Source: Anaerolineaceae bacterium (GTDB lineage: Bacteria; Chloroflexota; Anaerolineae; Anaerolineales; Anaerolineaceae). From it: 64,000 nucleotides of DNA. Of this stretch, positions 50,127-59,601 are shown piece by piece. The number at the start of each line of letters is the position of its first letter. Positions within the stretch are counted from its first letter, which is position 1. Below the pieces are notes generated by a model. That model was not told the origin of the DNA and searched no databases. It saw only the letters and a list, made by a program, of their open reading frames with translations. A program made the translations under genes and the position numbers. The DNA is taken from NCBI GenBank assembly GCA_012839565.1, contig DUMZ01000005.1, positions 1 to 64,000 of the forward strand, in the 5' to 3' direction.

Positions 50127-50783
50127 TTATTTTGTTTCCGAATCTTGCTTGCCGTAAGTTTTGAACTTTTCAATAACCACGTTCATTTGTTCAGAATTTA
50201 ATATTTTTGCTTCGCCGATTGATTTGGCTTGAATGTATATCTGCGCGACAAGTTCCAGGGCTTCAGCGGTATCAAAAGCTTCATCCAAACTCGCACCCAA
50301 AGTAATCAGCCCGTGATTCTCAAGCAAGCAAGCTTTGTAATTCCCCAAAACCGACAAAATATTATCCGATAATGCCTGGGTGCCAAACGTGGCATACGGT
50401 GCCAAAGGCACCTTGTCACCACTGAAAGCCAGCAGGTAATGCACCGCGGGCAACTCAATGCCCATGCACGCAATCGTCGTGGCGTGCACCTGATGGCTGT
50501 GCAAAATAGCGTCAACGTCCGGGCGCGCGTGGTAAATCGCCAGGTGGAATTTGGTCTCACTGGATGGTTTCAGAACGCCATCAACGCGTTCCCCATCAGG
50601 GCGCAAAACAACCACATCCTGCGCCCGCATGCTTTGGTAAGGCACGCCACTGGGCTTGATGGCAATCAAGTTTTCCTTGCGGTTGAAAATGCTCAGATTT
50701 CCGCCTGTGCCTGTGGTCAGGCGCGCGTCAATCATCCGCTTGCCAGTCTCAACGATTTTTTCTCTTTCTTTCTCTAAAATCAT
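50127..50783 (-). CDS. Class II aldolase / L-fuculose-phosphate aldolase-like protein
   Basis: A 218-residue class II aldolase. The zinc site comes from HSHQVH (about residues 95-100) and the later His of ENHG; the catalytic Glu is in SSETKFH. TGTGGNLSIF is the phosphate-binding segment. Members split L-fuculose-1-phosphate, L-ribulose-5-phosphate or 5-deoxypentose phosphates. The last of these, from SAM by-product salvage, is a reasonable role for an organism rich in radical SAM and AdoCbl enzymes. Nothing nearby decides between them. Confidence 0.88.
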   Translation of the reverse strand: MILEKEREKIVETGKRMIDARLTTGTGGNLSIFNRKENLIAIKPSGVPYQSMRAQDVVVLRPDGERVDGVLKPSSETKFHLAIYHARPDVDAILHSHQVHATTIACMGIELPAVHYLLAFSGDKVPLAPYATFGTQALSDNILSVLGNYKACLLENHGLITLGASLDEAFDTAEALELVAQIYIQAKSIGEAKILNSEQMNVVIEKFKTYGKQDSETK

Positions 50784-50814
50784 AGCGCACCTGAATCCTG
50801 TTATCTAAAAAAGC

Positions 50815-51765
50815 CTAAAAAAGCGACTCGTGTGGGTGCTTCTCGTCAAGTTTGGCAAGCAAAAACGATGCCGCGAAGCCCGCCAGTGCCAAAAGCACGC
50901 AGATGACAATTGATTTTGGCTCGTTGATAGAGGCTAATTGCGGGAATTTATCCAGGGGAAAAGCATCCGCGCCAATCATCACACCTTTCGTCTCACTGAC
51001 GATGGGCACGATCGCCAACGTCGAGCCAAAGACCACACCCAGGATAATGTGATAAAGCAAAGCGTAATGCTTTTTGAAAAGCCAGCTAATCAGCTTGGCT
51101 AACGCGAAGATGACCGCGACCAGACCAAGCAACATCGGGATAATCACACCGAAATTGAGCGATTTTACACCCGCGGCCATCGGTTGATACAAGCCCATAT
51201 ACATCAGGAAGTTACTCGGGCTCAAACCCGGCACAATCAGACCCAGGCCGGTCAGCGCGCCACACATCATCCAAATCCAAAAGTTTTGGGGCATGCTGAT
51301 GTCCAAATTGCTTTGCATCCAGCGCAAGGCATAAAAAAGCACACCCGCGATGAACAGCATCATGATGATATGCCACGCTTTGCGACCTTCTTTGCCAGCA
51401 GTGCGCAAAATGGACGGGTAAGTGCCCACAATAAAGCCAATAATCAGCCAGGTGAACATCACCGCGTTGAGTTCGTAAGCCTTGTCGATCGCCGCGGAAA
51501 AAGCGACCACGCCAACCACCCCACCAATACCAACCGGGATAAAGAAAAGCAGATTGCGTAAGAAGTTTTGGCGGATATCAGCCAGCCACTTGAGCAGGGG
51601 TTCGTAAATGCCAAAGACCACCATCATCACCCCGCCAGAAAGACCAGGGGTAATCGCGCCAACGCCGGAGATAAAGCCTTTCAACAGGCGAACAAGCCAG
51701 GCGATAGGCGTATCTTTTTTGGCTTGCGGATTGTCGTTTTTCTTGCTTTCGAATTCTTGGGTCAT
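50815..51765 (-). CDS. DUF368 polyprenyl-phosphate transporter (PopT-like)
   Basis: A 316-residue membrane protein of the DUF368 family with about eight helices and the two repeated motifs ITPGLSGGVMMVVFGIYEPLL (N-terminal half) and LIVPGLSPSNFLMYMGLYQPM (C-terminal half), indicating an internal duplication. Family members recycle undecaprenyl phosphate across the membrane for cell-wall and glycan synthesis (PopT). The gene is separated by 31 bases from the aldolase gene, with which it may be cotranscribed. Confidence 0.9.
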   Translation of the reverse strand: MTQEFESKKNDNPQAKKDTPIAWLVRLLKGFISGVGAITPGLSGGVMMVVFGIYEPLLKWLADIRQNFLRNLLFFIPVGIGGVVGVVAFSAAIDKAYELNAVMFTWLIIGFIVGTYPSILRTAGKEGRKAWHIIMMLFIAGVLFYALRWMQSNLDISMPQNFWIWMMCGALTGLGLIVPGLSPSNFLMYMGLYQPMAAGVKSLNFGVIIPMLLGLVAVIFALAKLISWLFKKHYALLYHIILGVVFGSTLAIVPIVSETKGVMIGADAFPLDKFPQLASINEPKSIVICVLLALAGFAASFLLAKLDEKHPHESLF

Positions 51766-51913
51766 AGGTCCATCCTAATCGTTTTTTATATGGTTTCATT
51801 CTACAACAAAATTAAAATATATGTTTCATTGTTTAAATGCGTAACTAAAACGTATTTTGATGTGTTTCTAAGATTAAGCCAATAGACTGGTGATAAGTGA
51901 AAGAAGGTTAGTT

Positions 51914-52669
51914 ATGAATCGCATAGAAAATGTTGGTTTAGAAGTTTTTGAAAATGTCCCAAGCAACGATTGCGACCTGACCGGTCGCTTTACACCCGCT
52001 AATGTCTTTAAAAAGCTGACTGAATTAGCCGGCATCAATGCCATTCAACTCGGTTTTGGCTTTGATGACATGCTTGCCCATGACCTTTACTGGGTGCTCT
52101 CGCGCATGAAGGTGAAATTCCTACGCCGGCCAAATGCCGGAGAACTACTCCAGTGGCGAACCTGGCCAAAAACAATCCAACAAAAACTCTTTTATGTCCG
52201 TGATTTTAAAATCCTGGACGAAAACCAGCAAACCGTTATGCTTGCCAGTTCAGCCTGGCTGGTGATTCACGCCACCAAACGCCGATTACTGCCACCCAAC
52301 CGTTTGCCTGGGCTGGACTTGCCATCCCTTGAGCATCTTGTAGCCCTTGATGAAAGCCTGGAAAAATTACAAATTGACGATACATCCGAAGCCTTTACCA
52401 TGACTGCGCGCTACTCGTATATCGATATGCTGGGTCATATGAACAACGCCCGTTATGTTGAAGCGATTACCAACGCCGTGCCCTTCGACTTGATGACAAA
52501 GCGCGAGCTGGACTGGATACAGGTCAATTACGACAAGGAAGTCCGCCCACAGGAACGCTTGTCAATCCGTGTTGCTGAACTGTCTGAGAATCTGTATGGC
52601 GTTGAAGGTTTCAATCTTGATTCCGAACAACAGGCATTCACCGCCCAACTAAAGTTTTTGCCGGAATAA
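51914..52669 (+). CDS. Acyl-ACP thioesterase
   Basis: A 251-residue acyl-ACP thioesterase with two hot-dog domains. The N-terminal one contains LTELAGINAIQLGFGFDDML and WVLSRMKVKFLRRP. The C-terminal one holds the catalytic region SYIDMLGHMNNARYVEA. It releases free fatty acids from acyl-ACP, ending chain elongation. ATG 51914 has AAGAAGG upstream; GTG 51890 is the alternative and adds eight residues with no better ribosome site. It stands alone on the plus strand. Confidence 0.9.
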   Translation: MNRIENVGLEVFENVPSNDCDLTGRFTPANVFKKLTELAGINAIQLGFGFDDMLAHDLYWVLSRMKVKFLRRPNAGELLQWRTWPKTIQQKLFYVRDFKILDENQQTVMLASSAWLVIHATKRRLLPPNRLPGLDLPSLEHLVALDESLEKLQIDDTSEAFTMTARYSYIDMLGHMNNARYVEAITNAVPFDLMTKRELDWIQVNYDKEVRPQERLSIRVAELSENLYGVEGFNLDSEQQAFTAQLKFLPE

Positions 52670-52810
52670 AAACACTTTCTCCCGCAAAAAGACCGCTTTA
52701 AGACCAGGCAAACCAAATAATCCACCCAAAGGCTTAGCTGAATTAGTCCTTTATGCCGATGTCTGAAAACGCGTAAAAATCTATACTGGGGGTGTAAAAG
52801 GAGATAAGAC

Positions 52811-52909
52811 ATGATACCGACATTAATCATCACCACCGTTATTGCTGTTTTGGGCACCCTGAGCCCCCTGCTGGTTTCAGACGACATGCACGAAATCGTG
52901 GAACTATAG
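52811..52909 (+). CDS. Candidate 32-residue single-helix membrane peptide
   Basis: ATG 52811 follows AAAAGGAG with a good spacing, and a TATACT box lies at 52782-52787. The product starts MIPTLIITTVIAVLGTLSPL and ends in the acidic tail SDDMHEIVEL. Residues about 4-22 form one hydrophobic helix. The strong ribosome site, isolated position and clear membrane design support a real small protein, but no family is recognised and no homologue was checked. Confidence 0.5.
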   Translation: MIPTLIITTVIAVLGTLSPLLVSDDMHEIVEL

Positions 52910-53028
52910 CTTAATAATTATCAACCACAAACGTTTTCTTGATTCTTCAAGGGTCACTTTGCAAAAAAAGCGGGAAACACAAAATTTCCCCTTGCATAAA
53001 TTAAAACAATGGTAAAATGATTTACCTT

Positions 53029-53112
53029 GGGGCTGTGGCGGAATAGGCAGACGCAAAGGACTTAAAATCCTTCGATGGTGACATCGTGTGGGTTCGACCC
53101 CCACCGGCCCTA
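53029..53112 (+). tRNA. tRNA-Leu (UAA)
   Basis: Acceptor GGGGCTG / CGGCCCT with discriminator A (53112), D arm region TGGCGGAATAGGCAGACGC, anticodon stem AAGGA / TCCTT with loop CTTAAAA (anticodon TAA, 53063-53065), long variable arm CGATGGTGACATCG typical of leucine, and T arm GTGGGTTCGACCCCCAC. CCA is not encoded. Confidence 0.96.
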
Positions 53113-53126
53113 TATCTATCATTTTG

Positions 53127-53158
53127 AATCTCAGCACACACGCTGAGATTTTTTATTT
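53127..53158 (+). terminator. Terminator after tRNA-Leu
   Basis: Perfect 9-bp arms AATCTCAGC / GCTGAGATT (53127-53135, 53142-53150) followed by TTTTATTTT. Confidence 0.85.
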
Positions 53159-53287
53159 TCTTAACCAACAAAACAAACCTGACCCACACCAGGCGTTCTG
53201 AATTCTTTTATTAGCGCTCACATGGCGTTATAATTCATACGTATGCCATTTTCAAATGGCTTCGTGCGACATAAAAAAAGGTGACTT

Positions 53288-54955
53288 ATGAAGAATTACA
53301 AATTTTATTCTGCCCGGGCAATGATCGTCTTACTTATTATTAGCCTTATGACTGGCTGTGGTTTCACAACAGTCGGCGACCCCACCGCGACCAGCAGCGC
53401 GCCAACCCTGCCCCCCGCCCAGCCTACCATCATTATGGTTAATGGCACGCCTCAGGTGGTTTATGGGGAGCAATTCCAAACACCAACCGCCAACCTGCAA
53501 GACGCCAACCCAGTCCAACTGACCGAACTGAAGTTCATTCAAAATGGCACCAAAGTCACCCTGTTCGCCAAAATTCGCAACACCGTCAGCGATGCGATTG
53601 CCAAAGACGTCTTTTTTGAGATTTACGCCCGCGATATTAATGGCAACCGCCTCTACCAGGACACGACCATGGTTAAGTACATCTTCCCCCAGGAAATCAC
53701 CGGCTTAAGCCATCAATTTGAACTGATGCCCGGTTTTGTGGTCAACAATATTGAACTGCGTGTGATGAGTGGCGTACTTGACCATAACCTAAAATACAGT
53801 CAGCCCCTGGAAATCACCATGCCCAGCCTGCAAAAAACAGAAAGCAAATCCACCTTCACCGCATGGCTTGAAAACAGCGATCCCTACACCTACACCCAGG
53901 TTCGCCTGAACGCAATTGCTTATAACAAAAACAATGAAATCATCGGTGGCGGAACAAGCATTGTTGATTTTGTGCCCCACAAAGATAAAATCGGCGTGTC
54001 CATTCCCGTCGAAGCCCTTTCAGAAAGAGAAATCGCCTGGGTGGAAATTTATCCATGGATAACGCAATACTCCGCGTCACTCCAGGCCGGCAAATGGTGG
54101 GATACGATTGAAGTCAAGGACTGGAATTTTGAAGTCAACGGTTCCATGCAGTTTAGCGGTGGCGCAGTACTACAAAACCTTTCAAAGCATTTGGTAACCG
54201 ATACCTATTACATCATTACCTTGAGTGACGAACTAGGCCGCGTTGTTTTGAGTGATACCGGCTATGTGGACTATATTTGGCCCGAAGAAGAAATCCTTTT
54301 TGCATCCGCATTGCAGGACGTTCCCTTTACTGAATACTTCCCAGACACCAGCCCAAGCACCACGCAAGAACCCAGCGCGACACCCCAGGCACGTGGCTTT
54401 GGCGGACTGGCCCGGCCTATGAGCCAAGATACCTATCCCATCGAAACCCCAACCAACACACCTGAACCAACAGAAATCGTTGAGACACCCGAACCGCCTG
54501 GTGATGATTCGACACCCGAATCACCAACAGATGAAACCACATCACCTGAACAGACCCCAACGCCAACTGCAACTGCTGATCCCAACCTGCCGGAACCGAT
54601 ACGCGTCTACCCCGAACGCTTTACTGTGGATCTCATCATCGTGCCCGGCGAATTCGGCAGTTCACAGCTGGGCTACAATCCCCTTAGCGCGTCCCAAGCC
54701 GCGCTAACCGATGACAATCAAGCACGCGTTTCGGTAGTCAATAATCTCAACATCGACTTACAAAACGCGGTGATTTATGTCTTGGTCTACAACAAAGACG
54801 GTCAAATTGTCGGCGGTGGCCAGCACCTAAGCGAAACAATAAAATCTTCCAGCGCTACCGAAGTCATCGTGCCAGTTGCCTATCATGGCGACCGGGAAAA
54901 TCTAAGCCTAAAAGCTTTTGCCACTTTACCCAAAGAAGCATTAAACCTTCCATAA
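53288..54955 (+). CDS. Lipoprotein of unknown function with Thr/Pro-rich linker
   Basis: A 555-residue lipoprotein: signal peptide with lipobox MTGC (Cys24), a short TATSSAPTLPPAQPT tether, then repeated FxxLR/Fn3-like beta domains with recurring phrases such as VQLTELKFIQNGTKVTLFAK, ALQNASGTTIVDFVP-type turns and NLNIDLQNAVIYVLVYNKDG. A Pro/Thr/Glu-rich linker spans about residues 355-440. The C-terminal domain repeats the same fold as the N-terminal one. No enzymatic motif is seen. It lies just upstream of fhs (15 bases) but seems functionally unrelated. Confidence 0.8.
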   Translation: MKNYKFYSARAMIVLLIISLMTGCGFTTVGDPTATSSAPTLPPAQPTIIMVNGTPQVVYGEQFQTPTANLQDANPVQLTELKFIQNGTKVTLFAKIRNTVSDAIAKDVFFEIYARDINGNRLYQDTTMVKYIFPQEITGLSHQFELMPGFVVNNIELRVMSGVLDHNLKYSQPLEITMPSLQKTESKSTFTAWLENSDPYTYTQVRLNAIAYNKNNEIIGGGTSIVDFVPHKDKIGVSIPVEALSEREIAWVEIYPWITQYSASLQAGKWWDTIEVKDWNFEVNGSMQFSGGAVLQNLSKHLVTDTYYIITLSDELGRVVLSDTGYVDYIWPEEEILFASALQDVPFTEYFPDTSPSTTQEPSATPQARGFGGLARPMSQDTYPIETPTNTPEPTEIVETPEPPGDDSTPESPTDETTSPEQTPTPTATADPNLPEPIRVYPERFTVDLIIVPGEFGSSQLGYNPLSASQAALTDDNQARVSVVNNLNIDLQNAVIYVLVYNKDGQIVGGGQHLSETIKSSSATEVIVPVAYHGDRENLSLKAFATLPKEALNLP

Positions 54956-54970
54956 ATAACAGGAGAATAA

Positions 54971-56896
54971 ATGACAAAAGAAAAAGTTTTGAACAGAGCA
55001 GAATTCACCCCCACCAGCCTTGATATCAAGAGCCCTGTGCCCGCGGATTATGAAATCGCCCAAAACGCGACGCTAAAACCCATTCAACAAGTTGCGCGCG
55101 AACTGGGCATTTTAGATTCGGAGTTGGAACTCTACGGCAACTATAAAGCCAAAGTACGCCTGGACGTGCTTGAACGACTGGCGGATGTGCCCGATGGCAA
55201 ATACATTGACGTAACCGCCATCACCCCTACCCCTCTTGGCGAAGGCAAAACCACAACCACAGTTGGATTAAGCCAGGCCCTTGGCGCGCATCTGGGCAAA
55301 ACTGTCGTCACCGCTATTCGCCAGCCTTCGCAAGGCCCGACCTTTGGCATCAAAGGTGGCGCGGCTGGCGGAGGTTATTCTCAGGTCATTCCGATGGAAG
55401 ACATGAACCTGCACATGACCGGCGATATCCACGCTATTACCGCCGCTAATAACCTGCTGGCAGCCGCTATTGACGCGCGTATGTTCCACGAAAGCAGCCA
55501 AAGTGATAAAGCTTTGTTTAACCGCCTGTGTCCCGCTGATAAAAAAGGGAATCGCCAGTTTGCCCGAAACATGCTTGGACGTTTGGAAAGATTAGGCATT
55601 ACTGAACGCGACCCCAACAAACTGACCGACGAGGAAAAAAGCAAATTCGCCCGTTTGGACATCGACCCTGATACCGTCACCTGGCGTCGCGTTATAGACA
55701 CCAACGACCGCATGTTGCGTGGCATCACGGTTGGCCAGGGCCCCGCTGAAAAAGGTTTTGAACTCAAAACAAACTTCACCATCGCGGTGGCTTCTGAGTT
55801 GATGGCTATCCTGGCCCTTGCCACCGACCTGAAAGACTTACGCGAACGTATCGCGCGCATCGTGATCGGACAAAGCCGTTCAGGCGAACCTGTTACCGCT
55901 GATGACTTGGGTGTGGCTGGCGCGATGACTGTGTTGATGATGGAAACCATTAAACCCACTCTCTTGCAAACCCTTGAAGGCACGCCCGTGATGGTGCATG
56001 CCGGCCCGTTCGCCAACATAGCCCATGGCAACAGTTCCATTGTGGCTGACAAAATCGCATTGAAACTGGCAGATTATGTCATCACCGAATCAGGCTTTGC
56101 GGCTGATTTGGGCATGGAAAAATTCTTCAATATCAAGTGTCGCTATTCCGGCAATATCCCTAACGCGGTGGTTCTGGTAGCGACCGTGCGCGCCCTGAAG
56201 ATGCACGGTGGCGGACCCAAAGTTGTGGCAGGCACACCCCTGGCACCGGAATACGTCGAAGAAAACCTTGAACTGGTCAAAAAAGGTTCCGAGAACCTGT
56301 TGGCGCACATTGACATCGCCCGCAAATTTGGCGTGCCAGTCGTTGTAGCAATTAACCGCTTCCCCACCGACACCGACGCCGAAATCGAACTTGTGCGCAA
56401 AATCGCCAAAGAACACCCGGGAGTCGCAGACGCGGTCGCTTCGGACCATTTCAGTCAGGGTGGCGCTGGCGCGGTAGAGTTGGCCAAAGCGGTCATCAAA
56501 GCCTGCGAAGAACCGTCCAACTTCAAATTCCTGTACCCGTCAGAAATGAGCCTGAAAGACAAAATTGAAACTATCGCCACAGAAATCTACGGCGCGGACG
56601 GCGTTGACTACAGCCCCGAAGCTGAAGAACGCCTGAAGCGTTACACCGAACTGGGCTATGGCAATTTGCCGATTTGCATGGCGAAAACACACCTTTCCAT
56701 CAGCCATGACCCCACACTCAAGAACGTGCCCAAAGGCTTTAGAATACCCATTCAGAGTGTGAGCGCGTCTGTTGGCGCTGGATTTGTTTACCCGCTCCTT
56801 GGCACCATGTCCACCATGCCCGGCTTGCCCACCCGCCCGGTTTACTACGATATTGATATCGACTTTGAAACAGGACGCATTGTTGGCTTAGGCTAA
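54971..56896 (+). CDS. fhs: Formate--tetrahydrofolate ligase
   Basis: A 641-residue ATP-dependent ligase making 10-formyl-THF from formate. The P-loop [20 protein letters not shown] (about residues 83-102), [29 protein letters not shown]-like [18 protein letters not shown] and [20 protein letters not shown] are family hallmarks. The sequence is longer than the usual 555-560 residues through a small insertion and N-terminal extension. It supplies one-carbon units and can work in the methyl branch of reductive acetogenesis or in purine synthesis. AGGAG precedes ATG; a terminator follows. Confidence 0.97.
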   Translation: MTKEKVLNRAEFTPTSLDIKSPVPADYEIAQNATLKPIQQVARELGILDSELELYGNYKAKVRLDVLERLADVPDGKYIDVTAITPTPLGEGKTTTTVGLSQALGAHLGKTVVTAIRQPSQGPTFGIKGGAAGGGYSQVIPMEDMNLHMTGDIHAITAANNLLAAAIDARMFHESSQSDKALFNRLCPADKKGNRQFARNMLGRLERLGITERDPNKLTDEEKSKFARLDIDPDTVTWRRVIDTNDRMLRGITVGQGPAEKGFELKTNFTIAVASELMAILALATDLKDLRERIARIVIGQSRSGEPVTADDLGVAGAMTVLMMETIKPTLLQTLEGTPVMVHAGPFANIAHGNSSIVADKIALKLADYVITESGFAADLGMEKFFNIKCRYSGNIPNAVVLVATVRALKMHGGGPKVVAGTPLAPEYVEENLELVKKGSENLLAHIDIARKFGVPVVVAINRFPTDTDAEIELVRKIAKEHPGVADAVASDHFSQGGAGAVELAKAVIKACEEPSNFKFLYPSEMSLKDKIETIATEIYGADGVDYSPEAEERLKRYTELGYGNLPICMAKTHLSISHDPTLKNVPKGFRIPIQSVSASVGAGFVYPLLGTMSTMPGLPTRPVYYDIDIDFETGRIVGLG

Positions 56897-56910
56897 GATT
56901 ATCGCTTTTC

Positions 56911-56950
56911 AAACGCCCTTGAAACCATTGCATTTTCAAGGGCGTTTTTC
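56911..56950 (+). terminator. Terminator after fhs
   Basis: Perfect 14-bp arms AAACGCCCTTGAAA / TTTCAAGGGCGTTT (56911-56924, 56934-56947) followed by further T residues. Confidence 0.9.
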
Positions 56951-57068
56951 TTTTCCTGACATTCTTTCTCATTATTTTTTTCTGTAACACGAAAATTAGA
57001 ATGAGAAATTTAATGAAAACTATACATTCCAGGCGTAGAATATAATCAGATATTCAAGTGAGGTAGTA

Positions 57069-58271
57069 ATGTCAAAGAAAACAATACAAAAGATTATTGC
57101 GTTAGTGCTTGTGTTTCTTGTACTTAGCGCATGCGGATTCACATCACTGTTGAGCAAAATTGCCCAACAAGTCCAGGAAACATCTCCAACCACAGAATTG
57201 CGTACTGACGCAACGCCCACAGCTAAACCAGCCTTACCGGAACCGGCAGTCCCAGGTTTTAATCCTGAACTGGAAGATAATCAGGATCTGCTGGAAGCAC
57301 TTTACGAACACGTCAGCCCTGGTGTCGTTTCTATTCAAGCCGCTGGAATGCGGTCTGGTGGCTCGCAGGGTACTGGCTTTGTCGTTGACACCCAGGGACA
57401 TATCGTCACCAACTATCATGTTGTAGCAGACCAAGACACGATTGAAGTGCATTTTCAATCTGGTTTAAAGAGTTATGCCGAGATTGTGGGCATGGATATG
57501 GATTCAGACCTGGCCGTTATCAAAGTCGATGTTGACCCCAGCGAACTTGTACCGCTTGCTTTTGGCGACAGTGACCTGGTGAAAGTTGGCCAAACGGTAG
57601 CTGCTATCGGAAATCCTTATGGCTTAAGCGGAACGATGACCGTTGGCGTGGTATCCGCCCGTGGTCGTGTATTAGACTCAATGCGACAATCTGCAGGTGG
57701 CGGTTATTTCTCATCCGGGGATACCATTCAAACCGACGCGCTGATTAACCCCGGCAACTCTGGTGGTCCCCTGCTCAACCTGCGGGGCGAAGTGATTGGT
57801 GTAAACCGGGCTATAAAAACTTCCGGTATTTCTATTACTGGCGATGCCATTAACACCGGCATCGGATTTGCGATTTCATCAAACGTAGCGCGCAAGGTTG
57901 TGCCATCTCTGATTGAAAAAGGCAGTTTTGACTACCCCTATTTAGGCATGACCAGCCTGAGCAACATCAGTTTAGGTGTTCAGGAAGCGCTCGATTTACC
58001 ACGTTCAACAGGTGTTTATATCAGTGACGTAGTACAAGGCGGGCCAGCACAAAAAGCCGGTCTGCGTGGCGGAACCCAACCCAGCCAGGTACAGGGTTAT
58101 TACAAAGGTGGCGACTTGATTATTGCTGTGGACGGCATTGAAGTCAAAGACTTTAGCGAAATGTTCAACTATATTGTCGTGAACAAAGACCCCGGTGATG
58201 TGGTCGTCTTTACCATTATTCGAAATGGCAAGGAAATGGACATCAACCTGACCATCGAAGCCCGCAGATAG
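57069..58271 (+). CDS. HtrA/DegP-type serine protease, lipid-anchored
   Basis: A 400-residue secreted protease with a signal peptide ending in lipobox LSAC (Cys22), a Pro/Thr linker, a trypsin-like domain with His in TNYHVV (about 116), Asp in DSDLAV (about 147) and Ser in NPGNSGGP (about 229), and one C-terminal PDZ domain (about 315-395). HtrA proteases degrade or chaperone misfolded envelope proteins. It is separate from fhs behind a terminator and has its own terminator. Confidence 0.93.
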   Translation: MSKKTIQKIIALVLVFLVLSACGFTSLLSKIAQQVQETSPTTELRTDATPTAKPALPEPAVPGFNPELEDNQDLLEALYEHVSPGVVSIQAAGMRSGGSQGTGFVVDTQGHIVTNYHVVADQDTIEVHFQSGLKSYAEIVGMDMDSDLAVIKVDVDPSELVPLAFGDSDLVKVGQTVAAIGNPYGLSGTMTVGVVSARGRVLDSMRQSAGGGYFSSGDTIQTDALINPGNSGGPLLNLRGEVIGVNRAIKTSGISITGDAINTGIGFAISSNVARKVVPSLIEKGSFDYPYLGMTSLSNISLGVQEALDLPRSTGVYISDVVQGGPAQKAGLRGGTQPSQVQGYYKGGDLIIAVDGIEVKDFSEMFNYIVVNKDPGDVVVFTIIRNGKEMDINLTIEARR

Positions 58272-58308
58272 CCCCTAAACCTTTCCCGCTGTTTGAAGAA
58301 ATTATCAA

Positions 58309-58345
58309 AAAACCGCGCTCTCAACAGGTGCGGTTTTACTTTTAA
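58309..58345 (+). terminator. Terminator after the HtrA gene
   Basis: Perfect 8-bp arms AAAACCGC / GCGGTTTT (58309-58316, 58330-58337) followed by ACTTTT. Confidence 0.7.
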
Positions 58346-58369
58346 CTTATTGAGACTTTGGGAAAAGAC

Positions 58370-58909
58370 TTATCTGATAATCTTTGAAATCGCGCGGAAA
58401 GCAGGGTGATTTGGGTCGCGCATCAAGGCATAGAAGACGGTTTCAACGTTGATAAGATGCGCCCCTTCGCCACGCAATTCTTTTAGGATATATTTCTTGT
58501 TCTGGGGATCACGCGAAGACACCGCGTCAGTCAAAATATAGACCTCGTAGCCGGCTTCCATCAGGTCAAGCGCGCTTTGATAAACACAGATGTGGCTTTC
58601 AAAGCCACATAAAATCATCTGTTTGCGTCCGGAAGCTTTAAGCGTAAGTCGAATTTCAGGACTGGTATAAATACTAAAGCCCATACGGGCAAATTCATGC
58701 TGCGTGGGGAGCAGTTCGCGCACCTGTTCGGTAGTGTGGCCGATTTTGTGGGGAGCCTGGGCGGTGAGCAGGATGGGTATTTCCAGAGCTTGCGCGCCGG
58801 CAATCATTCTCATCGCGGCCGCGTTATGTTTTTCGCTTTCGTGAACGACTTCGGCAAGCTTGCCTTGGATGTCAATAATCACCAAAAGCGCGTTATCAAT
58901 GTTCAACAT
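58370..58909 (-). CDS. Isochorismatase-family cysteine hydrolase
   Basis: A 179-residue hydrolase of the isochorismatase superfamily. VIIDIQGKL carries the catalytic Asp (about residue 12), and the nucleophilic Cys is in GFESHICVYQSALDL (about residue 107). Relatives hydrolyse nicotinamide, N-carbamoyl compounds, isochorismate or related amides; the sequence here does not decide. ATG 58909 has AAGGA upstream; ATG 58915 is the alternative, and 58942 is too long. Confidence 0.87.
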   Translation of the reverse strand: MLNIDNALLVIIDIQGKLAEVVHESEKHNAAAMRMIAGAQALEIPILLTAQAPHKIGHTTEQVRELLPTQHEFARMGFSIYTSPEIRLTLKASGRKQMILCGFESHICVYQSALDLMEAGYEVYILTDAVSSRDPQNKKYILKELRGEGAHLINVETVFYALMRDPNHPAFRAISKIIR

Positions 58910-58943
58910 AGTCATTCCTTCATATATTTTTGCTTGTTTCAAT

Positions 58944-58958
58944 TATAATCATAACATG
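58944..58958 (+). promoter_or_regulatory. -10 box placing the start codon at the transcription start
   Basis: TATAAT (58944-58949) lies six bases before ATG 58956. A start at the usual distance from the -10 would fall on the ATG. No ribosome site is visible, so the transcript may be leaderless. Confidence 0.4.
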
Positions 58959-59588
58959 AAAGAACTTAAGGCCAGAGACGCTTTCAAGGTTATCGGCGAA
59001 TCCATCAAACTATGGGCGGACGACTGGGCAAACCAGGCTTTGGTCGGACTTGTTGCTATTTTGTGCAGTTTCACCATCGTTCTCTTGCCGGCAGCTACCT
59101 TTGGCGTCTTTTACCAGGCACGCGATTTGGCAAGGGGTAATCGCAGTGGGCTGATGGGCTTTTGGCAAGGATTCAAAAGCTATTTTAAGCAAAACTTACT
59201 GTGGGGCATCGTCAATCTTCTGGTCTATGCCTTTTTGATTTTCGTGATTACGTTTTACTGGTTGAGTTCCGACACCTTAAAATCCAGTGTGCCTTTGGGT
59301 ATCGCGGGAGCATTTTTCACCGTTTTGGTGTTTTGGAGCATTTGGCAATTTTTAACGCTTTCCTGTTTCTTTTTACAGGATGAGCCGTCTATGAAACTCG
59401 CCTGGAAAAATGGCTGGGCAATATTTGTCCGTTTACGTTCTTTTAGCCTAACTATCGGTATTATCGTTTTTGTTTTTTCACTCTTCTCGGTCCTTACGTT
59501 TATCCCTTTGGTCCTCGCGGCTGAAGGGCTTATCGCTATAACTGGTGTGCGCGCTGTTCAAGCCACCATTCTCCCTGAACAAGGATAA
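58956..59588 (+). CDS. Four- to five-helix membrane protein, DUF624-like
   Basis: A 210-residue integral membrane protein with about five hydrophobic segments (for example LVAILCSFTIVLLPAATFGVFY, GIAGAFFTVLVFWSIWQFL and IGIIVFVFSLFSVLTFIPLV). The arrangement recalls DUF624/YesL-like proteins, though no diagnostic motif is certain. ATG 58956 is chosen because the upstream in-frame ATG lies in the divergent isochorismatase gene. It is followed 13 bases later by the zinc-ribbon gene. Confidence 0.75.
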   Translation: MKELKARDAFKVIGESIKLWADDWANQALVGLVAILCSFTIVLLPAATFGVFYQARDLARGNRSGLMGFWQGFKSYFKQNLLWGIVNLLVYAFLIFVITFYWLSSDTLKSSVPLGIAGAFFTVLVFWSIWQFLTLSCFFLQDEPSMKLAWKNGWAIFVRLRSFSLTIGIIVFVFSLFSVLTFIPLVLAAEGLIAITGVRAVQATILPEQG

Positions 59589-59601
59589 AGGAATCTCTAG
59601 C

